In this document: positions 32,772-41,827 of the stretch, piece by piece
How the letters are laid out: every line of letters starts with the position of its first letter
Position numbering within the stretch: the first letter of the stretch is position 1
Assembly: GCA_024694365.1 (NCBI GenBank)
Contig: JAILJX010000008.1
Location: 38,987-102,986, forward strand
Length of the DNA stretch: 64,000 nt
Origin: Kiritimatiellia bacterium
GTDB taxonomy: Bacteria; Verrucomicrobiota; Kiritimatiellia; RFP12; UBA1067
Direction of reading: 5' to 3'
Made by a program: the position numbers and the translations under genes
The notes under the pieces: generated by a model
What the model saw: only the letters and a program-made list of their open reading frames with translations
Database searches by the model: none
What the model was told of the DNA's origin: nothing

Positions 32772-33290
32772 ATGTGCGAAAAGAAACTGTCTGAGGCCGC
32801 TCAGGCTAAATTCGCAGAGCTGGATGAGTTCATCGCGGCTCTTCATCTCGATCCGTCCGATCCGCGGCGCCGCGGCAGGCTGATCCAGGTTCTCCACCGC
32901 GCCCAGCACATATTCGGGTATCTGCCCCGCGAAGTGCAGCAGCATGTCGCGGCGAAGATGTCGATTCCCGAAAGCGCGGTGTCGGGAGTGGTGTCTTTCT
33001 ACAACTACTTCACCACCAAGCCGAAGGGCAAGTACGTGATCAACGTGTGCCTGGGAACGGCCTGCTACGTGAAGGGCTCCGAAGGGGTGCTTACCGAAAT
33101 CGAGCGCGTGCTCGGCGTGAAGGCCGATACGACCCCGACCGCCGATGGTCTTTTCTCGATCAGCGCGTTGCGCTGCGTAGGCGCGTGCGGCCTTGCTCCC
33201 GTCATGATGGTGAACGACAAGGTCTACGGCAAGGTCACGCCCGCGATGGCCGTGAAAATCATCGAAGAATACAAGGCTAAGGAGGCTTGA
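32772..33290 (+). CDS. hydC: [FeFe] hydrogenase gamma subunit, NuoE-like
   Basis: The 172-residue thioredoxin-fold ferredoxin has one [2Fe-2S] cluster. It matches NuoE: a helical N-terminus with VLHRAQHIFGYLPREVQQHV, then CLGTACYVKG and LRCVGACGLAP carrying the four cysteines. In bifurcating hydrogenases the C subunit works with B and A to couple NADH and ferredoxin oxidation to H2 production. It is first in the operon; hydB follows after 3 nt. Confidence 0.9.
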   Translation: MCEKKLSEAAQAKFAELDEFIAALHLDPSDPRRRGRLIQVLHRAQHIFGYLPREVQQHVAAKMSIPESAVSGVVSFYNYFTTKPKGKYVINVCLGTACYVKGSEGVLTEIERVLGVKADTTPTADGLFSISALRCVGACGLAPVMMVNDKVYGKVTPAMAVKIIEEYKAKEA

Positions 33291-33293
33291 GCC

Positions 33294-35225
33294 ATGTTGA
33301 AGAAGATCGCAAACAAAGCCGACCTCATGGCGGCGTATGAAGCGGCCAAAGGCAAGCTTGCCCTCCGCCTCGTCAATGAACACATCGAAAGCGAGAAGAA
33401 GGACATTCTCTGCTGCGGCGGAACGGGCTGCCATGCGTCCAATTCGCAGGAGCTAATGTCCAATCTCCGCGAAGAGCTCAAGAAGGCGGGTCTTGACGGC
33501 AAGGTGAACGTCATCCAGACCGGCTGCTTCGGCTTCTGCGCTCAAGGGCCGATCGTCAAGGTCATGCCCGACAACGTCTTCTACGTGCAGGTCACGCCCG
33601 AAGACGCGAAGGAGATCGTCGAAAAGCACATCGTGGGCCACGAGGTCGTCGAGCGCCTTCTCTATGTGGAGCCGACTCTAAAGGCCAAGATACACGATTA
33701 CGCCCAGATGCCGTTCTACGCGAAGCAGCAGCGCATCGCCCTCAGGAACTGCGGTCTGCTCGACGCGGAGGATCTCGAGGAGTACGTGGCGAACGAGGGT
33801 TATCTCGGTCTCGCCAAGGCCATCACCGAGATGACGCCCGACCAGGTCGTGCAGGAGGTTCTCAATTCGGGCATCTGCGGACGCGGCGGCGCGGGCTTCC
33901 CGACGGGAATGAAGTGGAAGATCGCGGCCGGCGTCAAGGCCGACGAGAAATATATCGTCTGCAACGCCGACGAAGGCGATCCCGGAGCGTTCATGGACCG
34001 CTCCATCATGGAGGGCGACCCCTCCAGCGTCATCGAGGCGATGGCGATCGGCGCTTACGCGATCGGCGCCCAGAAGGGCCTTGTGTACATCCGCGCCGAA
34101 TATCCTCTTGCCGTGAGCCGCCTTCAGATGGCGATCGACCAGGCGCGAGAGTGCGGGCTTCTCGGGCAGAACATCCTCGGATCCGACTTCTCGTTCGATG
34201 TGGAGATCAAGCTTGGCGCCGGCGCTTTCGTCTGCGGCGAAGAGACGGCCTTGATCCATTCGATGGAAGGCCAGCGCGGCGAACCCACGACCAAACCCCC
34301 GTTCCCCGCCAACATCGGCGGCGGCTACTGGGGCTGCTCGACGAACGTCAACAACGTAGAGACCTACGCTTCGATTCCCGTCATCATCCGCAAGGGCGCC
34401 GACTGGTACGCCAAGATCGGCAACTGGGTGACGGAGAAGGATGAGAACGGCAACTGGGTCAAGACCGTGAGCGGCAACTCGGGCACGAAGGTTTTCGCCC
34501 TCGCCGGCCAGGTCAACAACGTTGGCCTTGTCGAGGTCCCGATGGGCACGACGCTCCGCGAGATCATCTACGACATCGGCGGCGGAATCTCGGGCGGACA
34601 CGAGTTCAAGGCGGTGCAGACCGGCGGACCTTCCGGCGGCTGCATCACCAAGCAGGATCTCGACACTCCGATCGACTACGGCGCCCTCATGAAGATCGGC
34701 TCGATGATGGGCTCTGGCGGAATGATCGTCCTCTCCGACAAGGACTGCATGCCCGCGATGGCCAAGTTCTACCTTGGCTTCACAAAGGATGAGTCCTGCG
34801 GGAAATGCACGCCCTGCCGCATCGGCACAAGGCGCATGCTCGAGATGCTCCAGAAAATCTGTGACGGCAACGGCACGGAGGAGATGCTCGACGAGCTCGA
34901 AGACCTCGCCCTCACCATCAAGGATACGGCTCTGTGCGGTCTTGGCCAGACGGCTCCGAACCCGATTCTCTCGACCTTGAGGTACTTCAGGGACGAGTAC
35001 ATCGCCCACGTGCGAGACAAGAAGTGCCCCTCCGGCACATGCGTGAAGCTCTTCAAGCTCACGATCACAGACAAGTGCAAAGGCTGCACCAAGTGCGCCC
35101 GCAACTGCCCCGTCGGCGCAATCACCGGCACCGTCCGCCAGCAGCACGTCATCGACCAGAAGAAGTGCATCAAGTGCGGCGCGTGCATTTCGGCGTGCCC
35201 GTTCAAGGCGATCATCAAGGATTAA
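33294..35225 (+). CDS. hydB: [FeFe] hydrogenase beta subunit, NuoF-like (NADH/FMN)
   Basis: The 643-residue subunit has an N-terminal thioredoxin-like [2Fe-2S] domain (CCGGTGCHAS, CFGFCAQGP), then the NuoF core. The FMN/NADH site shows GRGGAGFPTGMKW and CNADEGDPGAFMDR. SLBB and [4Fe-4S] regions follow (ESCGKCTPCRIGTRRML). Two extra [4Fe-4S] ferredoxin motifs close it (CKGCTKCARNCP, CIKCGACISACP). This domain order is that of electron-bifurcating HydB. Shared operon with hydC and hydA, short gaps. Confidence 0.93.
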   Translation: MLKKIANKADLMAAYEAAKGKLALRLVNEHIESEKKDILCCGGTGCHASNSQELMSNLREELKKAGLDGKVNVIQTGCFGFCAQGPIVKVMPDNVFYVQVTPEDAKEIVEKHIVGHEVVERLLYVEPTLKAKIHDYAQMPFYAKQQRIALRNCGLLDAEDLEEYVANEGYLGLAKAITEMTPDQVVQEVLNSGICGRGGAGFPTGMKWKIAAGVKADEKYIVCNADEGDPGAFMDRSIMEGDPSSVIEAMAIGAYAIGAQKGLVYIRAEYPLAVSRLQMAIDQARECGLLGQNILGSDFSFDVEIKLGAGAFVCGEETALIHSMEGQRGEPTTKPPFPANIGGGYWGCSTNVNNVETYASIPVIIRKGADWYAKIGNWVTEKDENGNWVKTVSGNSGTKVFALAGQVNNVGLVEVPMGTTLREIIYDIGGGISGGHEFKAVQTGGPSGGCITKQDLDTPIDYGALMKIGSMMGSGGMIVLSDKDCMPAMAKFYLGFTKDESCGKCTPCRIGTRRMLEMLQKICDGNGTEEMLDELEDLALTIKDTALCGLGQTAPNPILSTLRYFRDEYIAHVRDKKCPSGTCVKLFKLTITDKCKGCTKCARNCPVGAITGTVRQQHVIDQKKCIKCGACISACPFKAIIKD

Positions 35226-35243
35226 CCCCGGGAGGCATCAGTC

Positions 35244-37058
35244 ATGGCTAACGTCACTGTAACAATAAACGGCACAAAGGTTGAAGTCCCCGCCGGGGCC
35301 ACGATCCTCGACGCCGCGAACAAGATCAACGTAAAAATCCCGACTCTCTGCTACTGCCCGGACGTGGGCTGCGGAGTCGCCAACAAGCCGGCCAGCTGCC
35401 GGATCTGCCTCGTCGAGGCGAGCGGCATACGCGGTCCGAGGCACATACTCGTTCCAGCATGCGCGACGCCCCTCTCCCGCGACGGTGTCGAGGTCTGGAC
35501 GAATTCCGCGCGCGCGATGAAGGCGCGCCGCACCGTTCTGGAGCTGCTGCTCTCCGACCATCCGCAGAACTGCCTCACCTGCGCAAAGAACCAGGATTGC
35601 GACCTGCAGAAGCTCGCCGCCGAGTTCGGCATCCGCGAGATATCCTACCAGGGCGCGCGCAACCTGTTCGACGTCGACGAATCCGCCGCGATCATGCGCG
35701 ACTTGACGAAGTGCGTCATGTGCCGCCGTTGCGAAACGGTCTGCAACAAGGTCCAGACCGTAGGAGCGCTCACCGGCAACGGACGCGGCTTCGGCGCAAA
35801 GGTCGGGACGGCTTCTATGATACCTCTCGCCGACACTTCCTGCACCTTCTGCGGACAGTGCGTCAACGTATGCCCCGTTGGCGCGATCACGGGCGTGAGC
35901 TACACCAAGAAGGTCATGGCGGCTATCCACGATCCTAAGAAGACGGTTGTCGTGCAGACGGCCCCCGCCGTCCGCGTCGCGATCGGCCAGGAGTTCGGCT
36001 TCAAGCCGGGCGTCCCTGTCACGGGCAAGCTGGTTGCCGGCCTCAGAGCGCTCGGCTTCGACAAGGTGTTCGACACCGACTTCTCCGCCGACTTGACGAT
36101 CATGGAGGAGGGACACGAGCTTGTCGAGCGCGTGAAGAAGTTCCTCGATGCGTCGAAGGCCGGGAAATCCGCCCTTGACGCCCAGAACGAGGCGCATCTG
36201 CCGATACTCACCTCCTGCTGCCCGGGGTGGATCAACTTCCTCGAGCATCACTTCCCCGATCTACTAGACATCCCATCCTCCTGCAAGTCGCCGCAGCAGA
36301 TGTTCGGCGCGATCGCGAAGAGCTACTATGCCGAGAAGATCGGCGTCGCCCCCAAGGATCTCGTCGTGGTTTCCGTCATGCCCTGCCAGGCGAAGAAGTA
36401 CGAGGCGGCTCGACCTGAATTCGAGCATGATGGCGTCAAGGATGTCGACTATGTCGTCACTACCCGCGAGCTCGTACGCATGCTCAACGAGGCCGGAATC
36501 AACCTTGAAAACCTCGAGGATGACGATTACGACTCTCCGCTTGGCGAATCCACAGGCGCAGGTGTCATATTCGGAGTAACCGGAGGCGTTCTCGAAGCGG
36601 CCCTCAGGAGCGTGCATACGATGCTCACAGGCGAAAACCTCGCCGACGATGCCATCAATTTCCGCGCTGTGCGCGGTCTCGAGGGCGTCAAGGAAGCCAA
36701 GGTCGAAGTCTCGCCGGGACTTTCCGTAAACGTTGCGGTGGCCTCCGGTCTAGGCAACGCCCGTAAGGTTCTCGACATGGTCCGCGCAGACCGCTCCCGC
36801 TTCCAGGCCATCGAAATCATGGCTTGCCCCGGCGGTTGCATCAATGGCGGCGGCCAGCCCTACATCCACGGCGACCGCGCGGAGACGCTCGAGCGTCGCA
36901 TGACGGGCCTCTATGCCGAAGACTCCGGAAAGCCCATCCGCCTCTCTCATGAGAATCCGGACATCAAGAAGCTGTATTCCGAATATCTCGGCGAGCCCGG
37001 ATCGGAGAAGTCGCATCACCTTCTCCATACCGTCTACCACGAAAATCTCCGCGGCTGA
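35244..37058 (+). CDS. hydA: [FeFe] hydrogenase catalytic alpha subunit
   Basis: The 604-residue enzyme interconverts protons and H2. Domains in order: [2Fe-2S] plant-type ferredoxin (TLCYCPDVGCGV...CRICLVEASG), a His-Cys3 [4Fe-4S] (HPQNCLTCAKNQDC), two [4Fe-4S] clusters (CVMCRRCETVC, CTFCGQCVNVCP), and the H-cluster domain with TSCCPGW, MPCQAKK and MACPGGCINGGGQP. A C-terminal small-subunit tail (HHLLHTVYHE) completes it. With HydB and HydC this is a trimeric, probably bifurcating hydrogenase. Maturases HydEFG are not in the window. Confidence 0.95.
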   Translation: MANVTVTINGTKVEVPAGATILDAANKINVKIPTLCYCPDVGCGVANKPASCRICLVEASGIRGPRHILVPACATPLSRDGVEVWTNSARAMKARRTVLELLLSDHPQNCLTCAKNQDCDLQKLAAEFGIREISYQGARNLFDVDESAAIMRDLTKCVMCRRCETVCNKVQTVGALTGNGRGFGAKVGTASMIPLADTSCTFCGQCVNVCPVGAITGVSYTKKVMAAIHDPKKTVVVQTAPAVRVAIGQEFGFKPGVPVTGKLVAGLRALGFDKVFDTDFSADLTIMEEGHELVERVKKFLDASKAGKSALDAQNEAHLPILTSCCPGWINFLEHHFPDLLDIPSSCKSPQQMFGAIAKSYYAEKIGVAPKDLVVVSVMPCQAKKYEAARPEFEHDGVKDVDYVVTTRELVRMLNEAGINLENLEDDDYDSPLGESTGAGVIFGVTGGVLEAALRSVHTMLTGENLADDAINFRAVRGLEGVKEAKVEVSPGLSVNVAVASGLGNARKVLDMVRADRSRFQAIEIMACPGGCINGGGQPYIHGDRAETLERRMTGLYAEDSGKPIRLSHENPDIKKLYSEYLGEPGSEKSHHLLHTVYHENLRG

Positions 37059-37064
37059 CTGTAT

Positions 37065-37727
37065 ATGGCTAACGAACTTGATGAGGTAGACGGTCCCGTC
37101 AACGAAGCCGGGCAGGACGTTAACGTCATCGCAAAGCGAATCCCCGCCCGCGTAGGGTGGGGTTCCACGCTCTTCGAGATAGTCCTTTGGTGTCTCTGCA
37201 TCGTCCCGGGGCTAGTCTTTCAGCTGATGAAAACGGGCGCAAGGAATTATTTCCAGCGCCTTCAGCAGAAGCTCCAGGCCGATGCGTCCACTATCGACAA
37301 CTATCTCGAGCAGCGCGTGCAGATCCTCAAGAATCTCGCGCGTCTCGTGGACAAGTCCGTGGATCTCGACAAGGATGTCATGAAGGCTGTCGCCGCGTTC
37401 CGCGGCGGCAGGCTTCCCGAAACCGAGCGCAACAATGTCGCCGGGACGATAGACGGCTGCTTCGGACGTCTTTTCCCGCAGGTCGAGGCGTATCCCGATC
37501 TAAAGGCGCATTCCGCGATACAGGAGGCGATCAGGCAGAACGCCTATCTGCAGAAGGAGATAACGGCCGCGCGCGAGCTGTACAACGACACTGTTGCGCA
37601 GTGGAACGCCGACCTGTTCAATTGGCCGGTCAAGCAGATAGTCGCCGCACGGGCAGGCTACACGACCAGGATTCCTTTCTCGGCTTCCAGGGAAATCAAG
37701 GATCAGGCCAGGAGTACGTTCTTTTGA
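37065..37727 (+). CDS. lemA: LemA-family membrane protein
   Basis: The 220-residue protein has a single N-terminal membrane helix (EIVLWCLCIVPGLVFQLM). The helical LemA domain follows, with VQILKNLARLVDKSVDLDKD and ARELYNDTVAQWNADLFNWP. The family is widespread, of uncertain function, and is presented outside the membrane. ATG is 6 nt after the hydA stop with no Shine-Dalgarno site, so read-through from the hydrogenase operon is possible. Its stop overlaps the TTG of the next gene. Confidence 0.88.
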   Translation: MANELDEVDGPVNEAGQDVNVIAKRIPARVGWGSTLFEIVLWCLCIVPGLVFQLMKTGARNYFQRLQQKLQADASTIDNYLEQRVQILKNLARLVDKSVDLDKDVMKAVAAFRGGRLPETERNNVAGTIDGCFGRLFPQVEAYPDLKAHSAIQEAIRQNAYLQKEITAARELYNDTVAQWNADLFNWPVKQIVAARAGYTTRIPFSASREIKDQARSTFF

Positions 37728-39400
37728 TCGAGGACGTATACGAACCGCTCGCCGCATATTCTGGCGAATTCAAGGATAAACTCTCCCGCCTTGCGCGGGA
37801 GAAGTTTCTTTCTTTGGCGGACTCTTCCGGCGTGGACCGCGATGCGAACAGGCATCTCGTTTCCGTGATAAAATCCCTGGAGAAAAGTGCATCGTCGGCG
37901 AGAACAAAGAAGAATGCTTCCTTTTTCTTCATGGTTCTCGGGTTCATCACGGCCGCGGTCTCGATTTTTGCGGCCGCATCATCGCAGAAGGCCGATTCGG
38001 GGACGGTTGGATTCTGGCTTCTCGGTTTTGCGGCGGGTCTTGCTCTTGGGTCATGGCTTTTTCCGGTGCATCGGCGGGCAAAAGCGCGCTTGAAGGATTT
38101 GGAGGCCGACATAGCCGCCAAGCGTTCGGAGGCGTGGCGCCAGATGGCGCCGCTCAACAGACTCTATACATGGGACATCCCGGTAAAGCTGATCGAGGCT
38201 ACGGTGCCGCGCCTCGCCTTCGATCCGTATTTCACAGATTCGCGTCTTTTGTGCCTCAAGGAAGGATACGGATGGGATGATTCTTTCAATGACGGGAAGT
38301 CGATCATTTTCGCACAATCGGGGGAAATCAACGGCAATCCGTTCGTCTTCGGCGAATATCTGGAAATGCAGTGGGGCGAAAAGACATACGAAGGAACGAA
38401 AGACATTTCGTGGACGGAATGGGAGACCGACTCCAACGGCAAAAGGCGCCGCGTAACCCGCCATCAGACGCTGCGCGCGACGGTGGTCAAACCCATACCG
38501 GAATATTCAGACGAAAAGATTCTTGTCTACGGGAACGAAGCCGCTCCCGACCTCTCGTTTTCACGCGAGCCGTCGGGACTGAACGCGGACGACTCCGCCT
38601 TCTTCGGAAACATCCGGAAACATTGGCGGTTGAGCCGTCTGAAGGCCTTTTCCCGCAACCTTTCCGATTCCTCAGACTTCACTCTCATGAACAACCATGA
38701 GTTTGAGACGTGGTTTCACGCAAAGGACAGGGATGACGAGGTTCAGTTCCGGCTGCTTTTCACCCCTGTGGCGCAGCGGCAGATGCTGATGCTGATGAAG
38801 GACAGGTCTGTTGGCTTCGGGGACGACTTCGCATTCGCCAAGGTCCGCCGGATAAATATCCTTGCCTCCCGCCATCTCAACGATGGTGTGCTTGACACCG
38901 ATCCTGCGCGTTTCCGCCATTGGGATTTCGACGCCGCATTCGGGAATTTCACCGCTTTCAACGAGCGTTACTTCAAGGATGTTTATTTTTCGCTGGCGCC
39001 TTTGCTGGCGATTCCGCTATATCAGCAGACGCGTCCGGGCGGCGCCATGGCGCCGGAGCTGCATGGTGGGTCTTCCTTCTGGGAGCACGAGGCGATCGCC
39101 AATTTCCATGGAGAGGAGGCGTTCCGCCACCCGGACTCCGTGACTCGAAACATTCTCAAGACGCGCGTGGAAAGCAGAGATGGCGGCGCGTGCGACATAT
39201 CGGTTACGGCGCACGGTTTCCGCGGCGAGAAACGCACCGATACGGAGGAGGTCCTCGGTGGCGACGGGAAATGGCATGCCGTGGCGATTCCATGGATCGA
39301 GTATCTCCCGGTCGAGCGCGTGCGTCTTATGCACATAGAGGAGAATCCCGCTCCCGCGGACGCGCGTGCGCGCCGCTCGATACTGTCGTCCCTGGACTGA
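37724..39400 (+). CDS. DUF3137-like membrane protein, LemA partner
   Basis: A TTG start at 37724 overlaps the lemA stop (TTGA), giving 558 residues. Two membrane helices near residues 64-107 (FFFMVLGFITAAVSIFAAA and GFWLLGFAAGLALGSWL) follow a helical N-terminus. The large soluble part has the strand-rich IIFAQSGEINGNPFVFGEYL and KILVYGNEAAPDL pattern. Genes of this kind often sit next to lemA, which is why DUF3137 is suggested, but the assignment is not certain. No catalytic motif is visible. It was found only by ignoring in-frame codons up to 37157, which read inside lemA. Confidence 0.65.
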   Translation: MIEDVYEPLAAYSGEFKDKLSRLAREKFLSLADSSGVDRDANRHLVSVIKSLEKSASSARTKKNASFFFMVLGFITAAVSIFAAASSQKADSGTVGFWLLGFAAGLALGSWLFPVHRRAKARLKDLEADIAAKRSEAWRQMAPLNRLYTWDIPVKLIEATVPRLAFDPYFTDSRLLCLKEGYGWDDSFNDGKSIIFAQSGEINGNPFVFGEYLEMQWGEKTYEGTKDISWTEWETDSNGKRRRVTRHQTLRATVVKPIPEYSDEKILVYGNEAAPDLSFSREPSGLNADDSAFFGNIRKHWRLSRLKAFSRNLSDSSDFTLMNNHEFETWFHAKDRDDEVQFRLLFTPVAQRQMLMLMKDRSVGFGDDFAFAKVRRINILASRHLNDGVLDTDPARFRHWDFDAAFGNFTAFNERYFKDVYFSLAPLLAIPLYQQTRPGGAMAPELHGGSSFWEHEAIANFHGEEAFRHPDSVTRNILKTRVESRDGGACDISVTAHGFRGEKRTDTEEVLGGDGKWHAVAIPWIEYLPVERVRLMHIEENPAPADARARRSILSSLD

Positions 39401-39438
39401 TGTTTCGGAACTGCGCTATGGCGGTGCGGAGCGGAATT

Positions 39439-39447
39439 TGATATAAT
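39439..39447 (+). promoter_or_regulatory. Extended -10 promoter of the C39-like gene
   Basis: TGATATAAT followed by a leader of about 35 nt with Shine-Dalgarno GAGGAAAGG before ATG 39489. Confidence 0.7.
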
Positions 39448-39488
39448 TGTCTTTCATCGATGTGAAAAGCATGAGGAAAGGTCGAGCG

Positions 39489-40787
39489 ATGAAAAATGCA
39501 TTGGGAATGGCCGTTTTCGCGGCGGTTTTCTGCGCGCTTGCAGGCTACGGCGCGCCAGGCTTCGATTTGGGCGAACATTTCTCCGATACGAATTCATGGA
39601 TGCAGACGGCAGACGCTTTTGTTGCAGCCCACCGCTCCGCCGGTTTCAAGATCGGAGACGAGAAAAAGACGTCGGCAGACTGTCTCGTGCGCGGGACGTG
39701 CACATGGAACGGGCTGGAGGTTTGGGAGGCGCGCGTATATTTCGCCGAGGGCGGCGTGCAGCGCGTGGAGATGTCGCTGTACAACCGCGGCGACGACAAA
39801 TCGGGCGGAATGGGGCCTGACGCGCTGAACGGCCTGCTGGCGAAAATCCGCGAGGCCGTTCCCGCGGAACTCGGCAAGCCCGGCAGCACAAAGAGCGAAA
39901 AGCCCCAAAGGGGTTCGGTAGTGAAGCGCCAGACGTGGAAAAAGCCGAAGGGGAAGGTCGATATCGAGCTTGCCTGGGGCGAAACGGGCAACAGCAAAGC
40001 CGATACGCATGCGGATTTCGCCAGAGTGGTTCTCACGTCGCGTTTTTTCGGCGCGAAGAAGGCTGCAAAAAAGGTCAAAAGCGCCAGGGGGGCCAAGGGC
40101 AATGTCAGGCGCGAAGAAAACGGCGACGTTTGGATCGACAATGTGCCTATGGTGGACCAGGGGCAGAAAGGATACTGCGCCGCGGCGACGGCAGAGCGTG
40201 TTTTGCGCTATTACGGGCATCCCGTCGACGAGCATGAAATAGCGCAGATAGCGGGCACTACGGCGCAGGGAGGGACGTCCACGGACGCGATGCGCGAAAC
40301 GGTGCGCAAGGCCGCGTCGAAGTACCGTCTCGGCTACAATGAAATCGTCGATATGAACGGCGATCCGCAGAAAGCCATAAAGGCCTACAACTCGGCGGCT
40401 AAGCGCCTCAAGAAGCCGGAGATAAGCTATGGACAGTTCCTGCGCGGGAATACGTTCATGATAGGCGACATGATAGCGGCCATGCAGCCTGACGTGATAA
40501 AGGAGATGCGCGAAAAGGATTTCAGGGCGAAGATGTTCGTGAAGAAGGTCCGTGAGCAGATAGACAAGGGGAATCCTGTGTTTTGGAGCGTCACGCTGGG
40601 CATATGGCGCGAGCCCGGCCTTCCCCAGCAGAACGGAGGGCATATGAGGTTGATAATCGGGTACAACAAGAAGACGAACGAAATACTGTATTCCGACAGC
40701 TGGGGCGCTGCGCACGCTCTCAAACGGATGCCCGGAGACTGGGCGTTTGCCATAACCGATTCGGCATTCTTTTTGAGGACGCTTTGA
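39489..40787 (+). CDS. Exported papain-like (C39-type) cysteine peptidase
   Basis: The 432-residue protein has a signal peptide (MAVFAAVFCALAGYGA). A mixed N-terminal domain of about 180 residues follows, then a papain-fold peptidase. The Cys site is VPMVDQGQKGYCAAATAERV (near residue 230), the His site GGHMRLIIGYN, and the third position YSDSWG. These match C39 and related transglutaminase-like proteases. A basic linker rich in K and A (FGAKKAAKKVKSARGAKG) joins the parts. Start ATG 39489 follows GAGGAAAGG. Substrate unknown; it is exported to the periplasm or outside. Confidence 0.75.
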   Translation: MKNALGMAVFAAVFCALAGYGAPGFDLGEHFSDTNSWMQTADAFVAAHRSAGFKIGDEKKTSADCLVRGTCTWNGLEVWEARVYFAEGGVQRVEMSLYNRGDDKSGGMGPDALNGLLAKIREAVPAELGKPGSTKSEKPQRGSVVKRQTWKKPKGKVDIELAWGETGNSKADTHADFARVVLTSRFFGAKKAAKKVKSARGAKGNVRREENGDVWIDNVPMVDQGQKGYCAAATAERVLRYYGHPVDEHEIAQIAGTTAQGGTSTDAMRETVRKAASKYRLGYNEIVDMNGDPQKAIKAYNSAAKRLKKPEISYGQFLRGNTFMIGDMIAAMQPDVIKEMREKDFRAKMFVKKVREQIDKGNPVFWSVTLGIWREPGLPQQNGGHMRLIIGYNKKTNEILYSDSWGAAHALKRMPGDWAFAITDSAFFLRTL

Positions 40788-40818
40788 AACAATCCAACAA
40801 CAAAAAAGGAACGAAGCA

Positions 40819-41814
40819 ATGAATCAGGCAGAGAAGGAACGGCTGGCGAAAGTCGGCAAAACGTTCAATGCGAAGCGCTATGTGGCGAATGAAATCGCAG
40901 CCATCCGCGCCCAGGTGGGAAACAAGAAAGTCCTTCTCGCCATGTCCGGCGGAGTGGACAGCTCTGTGTGCGCGGTGCTTTTGCACAAGGCTATCGGCAA
41001 GCAGCTCACGTGCGTGTTCGTCGATCACGGATGCATGCGGCTCAATGAGGCGAAAGAGGTCAAGAAGGTTTTCAAGGGGAAATTCGGAATCAACCTGATC
41101 CAGATCGACGCCGAGGCCCGCTTCCTGGAGAAGGCCAAGGGCATCACCGACCCGGAGCTCAAGCGCAAGTGCATAGGCGGCGAGTTCATCCGCGTCTTCG
41201 AGGAGGAGGCCAAAAAGCTCGGCAAGATCGAATTTCTCGGCCAGGGCACGATCTATCCCGACATCATAGAGTCCGGAGTCGGCGGACACAAAGCCGTCAA
41301 AGCCCACCACAACGTCGGAGGGCTTCCCGAGGACATCGGATTCGAAGGGCTCGTGGAGCCGGTCAAGTATCTTTACAAGGACGAGGTCCGCAAGGTCGGC
41401 AAGCTGCTCGGAATCCCTGAGGAGATGGTCATGCGCCAGCCGTTCCCTGGCCCCGGTCTCGCGGTGCGCTGCCTTGGCGAATTGACGAAGGAGAAACTGG
41501 ACATCCTCCGCAAGGCGGATTGGGTTTTCAGAAGCGAAATGGCCAAGGCGAAGCTCGACAGGAAGGCTCAGCAGTTCTTCGCCGTCATGACGAACGTCAA
41601 ATCGGTCGGGGTCAAGAACGGAGCCCGCACGTTCGGATTCGTGATCGCGATACGTGCGATCTCGACATCCCAGTTCGTGAAGGCGGGCATTGTCGAGCTC
41701 CCGTTCAAGTTCGTCACTTCGCTGGCGGCCAAGATAGCCACGACGGTCAAGGGCGTCAACCGTGTCGTATGGGATGTCACCCCCAAACCGCCGGCGACGA
41801 TCGAGTGGGAGTGA
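40819..41814 (+). CDS. guaA: GMP synthase, ATP-pyrophosphatase subunit without glutaminase domain
   Basis: This 331-residue protein makes GMP from XMP using ATP and ammonia. It has the PP-loop LLAMSGGVDSSV, VFVDHGCMR, LGQGTIYPDIIES, KAHHNVGGLP and RQPFPGPGLAVR. The C-terminal dimerisation end VNRVVWDVTPKPPATIEWE is almost canonical. The class I glutaminase (about 200 residues) that normally precedes these motifs is missing. No such gene occurs in the window, so ammonia must come from a separate subunit as in archaea, or free. A Shine-Dalgarno AAAGGA is present. It follows the peptidase gene after 31 nt. Confidence 0.9.
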   Translation: MNQAEKERLAKVGKTFNAKRYVANEIAAIRAQVGNKKVLLAMSGGVDSSVCAVLLHKAIGKQLTCVFVDHGCMRLNEAKEVKKVFKGKFGINLIQIDAEARFLEKAKGITDPELKRKCIGGEFIRVFEEEAKKLGKIEFLGQGTIYPDIIESGVGGHKAVKAHHNVGGLPEDIGFEGLVEPVKYLYKDEVRKVGKLLGIPEEMVMRQPFPGPGLAVRCLGELTKEKLDILRKADWVFRSEMAKAKLDRKAQQFFAVMTNVKSVGVKNGARTFGFVIAIRAISTSQFVKAGIVELPFKFVTSLAAKIATTVKGVNRVVWDVTPKPPATIEWE

Positions 41815-41827
41815 TCTTGGAGCAAAG

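Noticed and set aside
39908..39918. CCCCAAAGGGG as a fourth copy of the polysaccharide-regulon palindrome
   Set aside because: It lies inside the C39-like coding region, has an odd-length core and no -10 box about 32 bp downstream.
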